A DNA stretch of 9,529 nucleotides from Dehalococcoidia bacterium (GTDB lineage: Bacteria; Chloroflexota; Dehalococcoidia; UBA2979): assembly GCA_023228765.1 (NCBI GenBank), contig JALOAM010000121.1:1-9529 (forward strand), read 5' to 3'. Positions 7,397 to 9,529 of the stretch are shown one piece after another. Positions within the stretch are counted from its first letter, which is position 1. Each line of letters begins with the position of its first letter. The notes beneath the pieces are model-generated. The model was not told the origin of the DNA. It made no database searches and worked only from the letters and a program-made list of their open reading frames with translations. A program made the position numbers and the translations under genes.

Positions 7397-8433
7397 GCGG
7401 CTGGTAGTGCTTCCAGGACGCGCCCGATGCGCGTGATCGCTTCGTCGATGTCCTCGCGGGAGACGTCCATGTGGCACGCCATCCGCACGCGCTGGGGGTG
7501 GGTGCCGGTGCACAGCACGCCCTCCTCCTTCAGCCGCGCGCGGACCTCGTTGCCGTCGACCCCGACGAGGGTGAAGAACACCAGGTTGCTGTCCGTGCCC
7601 GCCGGATCCATCTCCACGTGCGGCATCTCCGCCACGGCGGAGGCGAGGCGCTGCGCCTTCTCGTGGTCCTCGGCGAGGCGTTCGACATTGTGCTGGAGGG
7701 CGTACAGGGCGGCCGCGGCGATGATGCCCGACTGCCGCATCGATCCGCCTACCAGCCGCCGGTTGAACCAGGCCCGGTCGATGAACTCTTGTGGCCCCGT
7801 GATCACCGAACCGACCGGCGCGCCGAGGCCCTTCGAGAAGCAGAAGTCGACGGTGTCGGCGCAGGCGACGAGGGACTTCACGTCCGTCTCGAGGGCGATG
7901 GCCGCGTTGAAGATGCGCGCGCCGTCCAGGTGGACCTGCGCGCCGCCCTCGTGTGCCACGTCGGCAACGGCGCGCATCTCGCTCTCGAGGATGGCGGCGC
8001 CGCCGCAGCGGTTCTGCGTGTTCTCCAGGCAGACGACCGCCGTCCGAGGCCACTCGACGCGCATCCGCGCTCGGACGTCGGCGGGGTCGATGCGGCCTCG
8101 CACGTCGTTCGCGACCGACCGGATCGAGAGGCCGCCGAGGACGACGGCGCCCATGCCTTCGTGGTTCGTGATGTGGGACTCGGAGCCCGCGAGTGCCTCG
8201 TCGCCGCGCCCGCAGTGGGTCAGCAGCGCGACGAGGTTCGCCATCGTGCCGGACGGGACGAAAAGGCCGGCCTCTTTGCCCATCGCCTCGGCGGAGGCCT
8301 CCTCCAGCGCGCGGACCGTCGGGTCCTCGCGCATGAGGTCGTCACCGACCTCGGCACGGTGCATCGCCTCCCGCATCTCAGGCGACGGGCGCGTGACGGT
8401 GTCAGAACGGAGGTCGATGATCGTCGTGCTCAC
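7393..8433 (-). CDS. ltaE: Low-specificity L-threonine aldolase (PLP-dependent)
   Basis: Cytoplasmic fold-type I PLP enzyme that cleaves L-threonine or L-allo-threonine to glycine and acetaldehyde. The 346-residue length is normal. It begins IDLRSDTVTRPSPEMREAM, the family's characteristic N-terminus, followed by GDDLMREDPTV and the cofactor-phosphate region FVPSGTMAN (58-66). His87 in ESHI is probably the cofactor-stacking histidine. Asp170 and Arg173 in HLDGARI contact the pyridine ring and substrate. CFSKGLGAPVGS carries Lys201, the Schiff-base lysine, and VGGSMRQSG (228-236) is also canonical. The GTG at 8433 is chosen because the product then begins a few residues before the conserved start of the family, and a TAnnnT box lies 7 nt before it. 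An in-frame GTG at 8463 with GGAAG close upstream is an alternative. The gene starts 59 bp after the hypothetical gene and overlaps the lipoprotein by 4 bp. Confidence 0.95.
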   Translation of the reverse strand: MSTTIIDLRSDTVTRPSPEMREAMHRAEVGDDLMREDPTVRALEEASAEAMGKEAGLFVPSGTMANLVALLTHCGRGDEALAGSESHITNHEGMGAVVLGGLSIRSVANDVRGRIDPADVRARMRVEWPRTAVVCLENTQNRCGGAAILESEMRAVADVAHEGGAQVHLDGARIFNAAIALETDVKSLVACADTVDFCFSKGLGAPVGSVITGPQEFIDRAWFNRRLVGGSMRQSGIIAAAALYALQHNVERLAEDHEKAQRLASAVAEMPHVEMDPAGTDSNLVFFTLVGVDGNEVRARLKEEGVLCTGTHPQRVRMACHMDVSREDIDEAITRIGRVLEALPAA

Positions 8434-8440
8434 GCGCGCG

Positions 8441-8446
8441 AGCGTA
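8441..8446 (-). promoter_or_regulatory. -10-like box for a leaderless threonine aldolase transcript
   Basis: On the minus strand TACGCT ends exactly 7 nt before the GTG at 8433, so transcription would begin at or next to the start codon. No Shine-Dalgarno is well placed for that GTG. No convincing -35 element is seen. The identical geometry occurs at the neighbouring hypothetical gene, which strengthens both calls. Confidence 0.45.
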
Positions 8447-8492
8447 GCATCGGCTCCGCTCACGTTCTTCCGAATGATCCGAACGCAGGGGC

Positions 8493-8939
8493 CTAGTTCC
8501 GGCGCTCCCAGATCGTCTCGTAGCCCTCGCCACCGCGGATGAGGGCGGCCGTGTCCGCGCGCTCCAGGCGACGGCCCTCGCGGTACGCCTCGGTCGCCTG
8601 CGCCCGCCCGGGCTCCCCCACGATCGTCGCCAGGCGCTCCTCGATCACGGCCCACAACCCGGAGTCTCGCAGCACGATGATCGAGCGCGGCCACTGGAAC
8701 ACCGTGATCTGGTCTGGTGGAGCGAGGCCCGGCCGCTCCCGCTGGAGGAAGCGGTAGCGCTCCTCGGGCGAGGAGACCGGCGGCACGATCTTGATATAGA
8801 CGTGGCCCTCCGAGTCCGGCCGGAAGTCCACCATCAGTCGGTGCTCGACGAGGGCGAACCGCACTACGAACACATCCGCCGTCTCGATCACCTGCCGGAT
8901 CGCGTTCAGATCGATGCCTTCGGGCTCAGGATCAGCCAT
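8493..8939 (-). CDS. Hypothetical protein, 148 residues
   Basis: Not recognised. A soluble, charged protein with no signal peptide or membrane helix. The N-terminal half alternates short strands (VFVVRFALVEHRLMVDFR at about 23-40, HVYIKIVPP at 46-54), suggesting a small beta-sheet domain. A central ITVFQWPRSIIVLRDSGLW (78-96) is hydrophobic and distinctive. The C-terminal third (about 97-148) is helical and Arg/Glu-rich, ending YETIWERRN. The ATG at 8939 is chosen because codon use becomes normal from there and a TAnnnT box lies 7 nt upstream. The frame stays open to 9182, but that extension only translates the hairpin repeats of the intergenic region. It precedes the threonine aldolase by 59 bp in the same direction; no functional link can be drawn. 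Confidence 0.8.
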   Translation of the reverse strand: MADPEPEGIDLNAIRQVIETADVFVVRFALVEHRLMVDFRPDSEGHVYIKIVPPVSSPEERYRFLQRERPGLAPPDQITVFQWPRSIIVLRDSGLWAVIEERLATIVGEPGRAQATEAYREGRRLERADTAALIRGGEGYETIWERRN

Positions 8940-8946
8940 GCCGTCG

Positions 8947-8952
8947 AGTTTA
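8947..8952 (-). promoter_or_regulatory. -10-like box for a leaderless hypothetical-gene transcript
   Basis: On the minus strand TAAACT, in an otherwise GC-rich stretch, ends exactly 7 nt before the ATG at 8939. A GAGG overlaps its upstream edge but would sit 13 nt from the ATG, far for a Shine-Dalgarno. Start of transcription at the ATG would give a leaderless mRNA. No clear -35 hexamer is visible. Confidence 0.45.
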
Positions 8953-9022
8953 CCTCGGAGGGCGTGCGGTCTCCGACCCGTCTCTGCCCTCCATTGCCTA
9001 ACGACCCTCTCCGATTTTCCGA

Positions 9023-9062
9023 CCCCCTCTCCCGGTTTCGGGAGAGGGCGGGGGTGAGGGTC
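9023..9062 (+). repeat. REP-like hairpin repeat, copy 1
   Basis: A ~40-bp unit made of a perfect 10-bp stem, CCCTCTCCCG (9025-9034) pairing with CGGGAGAGGG (9039-9048) around a GTTT loop. It is followed by a GGGGTGAGGGTC tail (9051-9062). This palindrome plus asymmetric G-rich tail resembles dispersed intergenic REP-type elements seen in many GC-rich genomes. A second copy lies 38 bp away in the opposite orientation. Confidence 0.85.
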
Positions 9063-9100
9063 TGCTCTGACCTCTGGCTGAGGGCCGCACTCGCGGAGGC

Positions 9101-9141
9101 GACCCTCACCCCAACCCTCTCCCGCTTCGCGGGCGAGGGGG
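9101..9141 (-). repeat. REP-like hairpin repeat, copy 2 (inverted)
   Basis: Same unit as the copy at 9023, on the other strand. The tail GACCCTCACCCC (9101-9112) is the exact reverse complement of copy 1's tail. It is followed by a stem CCCTCTCCCGC (9115-9125) against GCGGGCGAGGG (9129-9139) with one mismatch and a TTC loop. Together the two copies make a BIME-like head-to-head pair, which could also fold as one long structure through the 12-bp tails. Copy 2 lies 38 bp beyond the stop of the CcdA-like gene. Confidence 0.85.
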
Positions 9142-9178
9142 CCAGAGGTAGGGCGAGAAGCGAGAAGGATGGCCGAGA

Positions 9179-9529
9179 TCACGCCGGAAGCTGGTACGTC
9201 CGGTCGAGGAACGGGATGTGGATGAGGCCCGTCATCTGCATGCCCAGCACCATCAGCACCACGCCACCCACCCGCGTGAGGAGGTCGAGGCGGTCCGTGA
9301 CGAGGCTGCCTGCGAAGCCGGCGCTCGCGCCGATGAAGGCGAAGACGAGGGTGAACCCCACGACAAACGCGAGAGCGTTCCGGATCACCCGCGCCCGCGC
9401 TCCCGCCTCGGACGTGCCGAGGACGGCCTCGCCGCCGATGTTCACGAGGTAGACCGGCACCAGGGGGAGCACGCAGGGCGAGAGGAAGGAGACGACGCCG
9501 CCGAAGAAGGCGATGCCCGGACCGAACCA
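9179..9529 (-). CDS. CcdA/DsbD-type thiol-transport membrane protein (5' partial, short C-terminus)
   Basis: Inner-membrane protein that passes reducing equivalents from cytoplasmic thioredoxin to extracytoplasmic thiol proteins, for cytochrome c maturation or disulfide reduction. The frame is open to the right edge, so 116 residues are visible and the GTG at 9472 is internal. FFGGVVSFLSPCVLPLVPVY (visible residues 8-27) is the hallmark first-helix motif with the redox Cys19. Two further helices lie at about 52-75 and 86-104, followed by IPFLDRTYQLPA and the stop. Family members usually have about six helices and a second-half cysteine motif of the WTPC type. This protein ends where that second half should begin, and only hairpin repeats and a short spacer follow. 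It may be a truncated gene or a half-size variant. Identity of the visible part is very secure; function is doubtful. Confidence 0.88.
   Translation of the reverse strand, partial: WFGPGIAFFGGVVSFLSPCVLPLVPVYLVNIGGEAVLGTSEAGARARVIRNALAFVVGFTLVFAFIGASAGFAGSLVTDRLDLLTRVGGVVLMVLGMQMTGLIHIPFLDRTYQLPA

Noticed and set aside
6671..8542. A 623-codon plus-strand reading frame opposite the lipoprotein and threonine aldolase
   Set aside because: It is antisense to an unmistakable threonine aldolase and a lipoprotein with a signal peptide; the translation has no coherent domains.
9023..9141. CRISPR-like or tRNA-like structure
   Set aside because: Only two copies exist, in opposite orientations, with internal palindromes; there is no regular spacing of direct repeats and no cloverleaf.
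8940..9182. N-terminal extension of the 148-residue hypothetical protein up to 9182
   Set aside because: The extension translates the two hairpin repeats into low-complexity Pro/Gly/Glu-rich peptide (such as PHPRPLPKPGEGV), overlaps the CcdA-like stop, and lacks start signals; the ATG at 8939 fits better.

Overview
The window is high-GC bacterial DNA, almost completely coding, with strong codon bias toward G/C at third positions. This bias makes long spurious reading frames appear opposite nearly every gene. Gene content fits a Chloroflexota-type bacterium (Dehalococcoidia-like), or less likely an actinobacterium. The supporting points are a very large FtsX-type exporter permease with two separate MacB-like ATPases, CcdA, DUF3108-like lipoprotein features, GTG starts and probable leaderless genes. 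No rRNA or other taxonomic marker is present, so this assignment is an inference.

Left block, 2 to 5189, plus strand. A tightly packed run of five genes: the C-terminal part of a giant FtsX-family ABC permease (cut by the left edge), two MacB/LolD-type ATPases, a 205-residue unrecognised protein, and a membrane-anchored extracytoplasmic staphylococcal-nuclease-like protein. Three of the four junctions are 1- to 4-base start/stop overlaps (TGATG, GTGA, GTGA); the permease and first ATPase are 37 bp apart. This looks like one transcription unit coupled by translation. The first ATPase carries a C-terminal tail resembling an AbrB/MazE swapped-hairpin motif. The permease ectodomain contains a segment that reads like a beta-sandwich.

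Middle, 5190 to 6596. A 114-bp gap, then a complete NhaA-type Na+/H+ antiporter with its own Shine-Dalgarno sequence. It converges on the next block with only 23 bp between stop codons.

Right block, minus strand, read from right to left. First is a CcdA-like thiol-transport membrane protein, cut by the right edge, which stops after only half of the usual fold. Next is a 239-bp gap holding two copies of a ~40-bp hairpin repeat in opposite orientation (REP/BIME-like). Then come a 148-residue hypothetical protein, a low-specificity L-threonine aldolase, and a secreted lipoprotein coupled to the aldolase by an ATGA overlap. The hypothetical protein and the aldolase both have a TAnnnT box ending exactly 7 nt before the start codon and no usable Shine-Dalgarno, which suggests leaderless transcripts.

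No tRNA, rRNA, CRISPR array, transposase or phage gene was seen, and no gene-free stretch exceeds 300 bp. The most interesting points are the five-gene exporter/nuclease cluster, the ATPase tail, the half-length CcdA beside the repeat pair, and the matched leaderless start signals.
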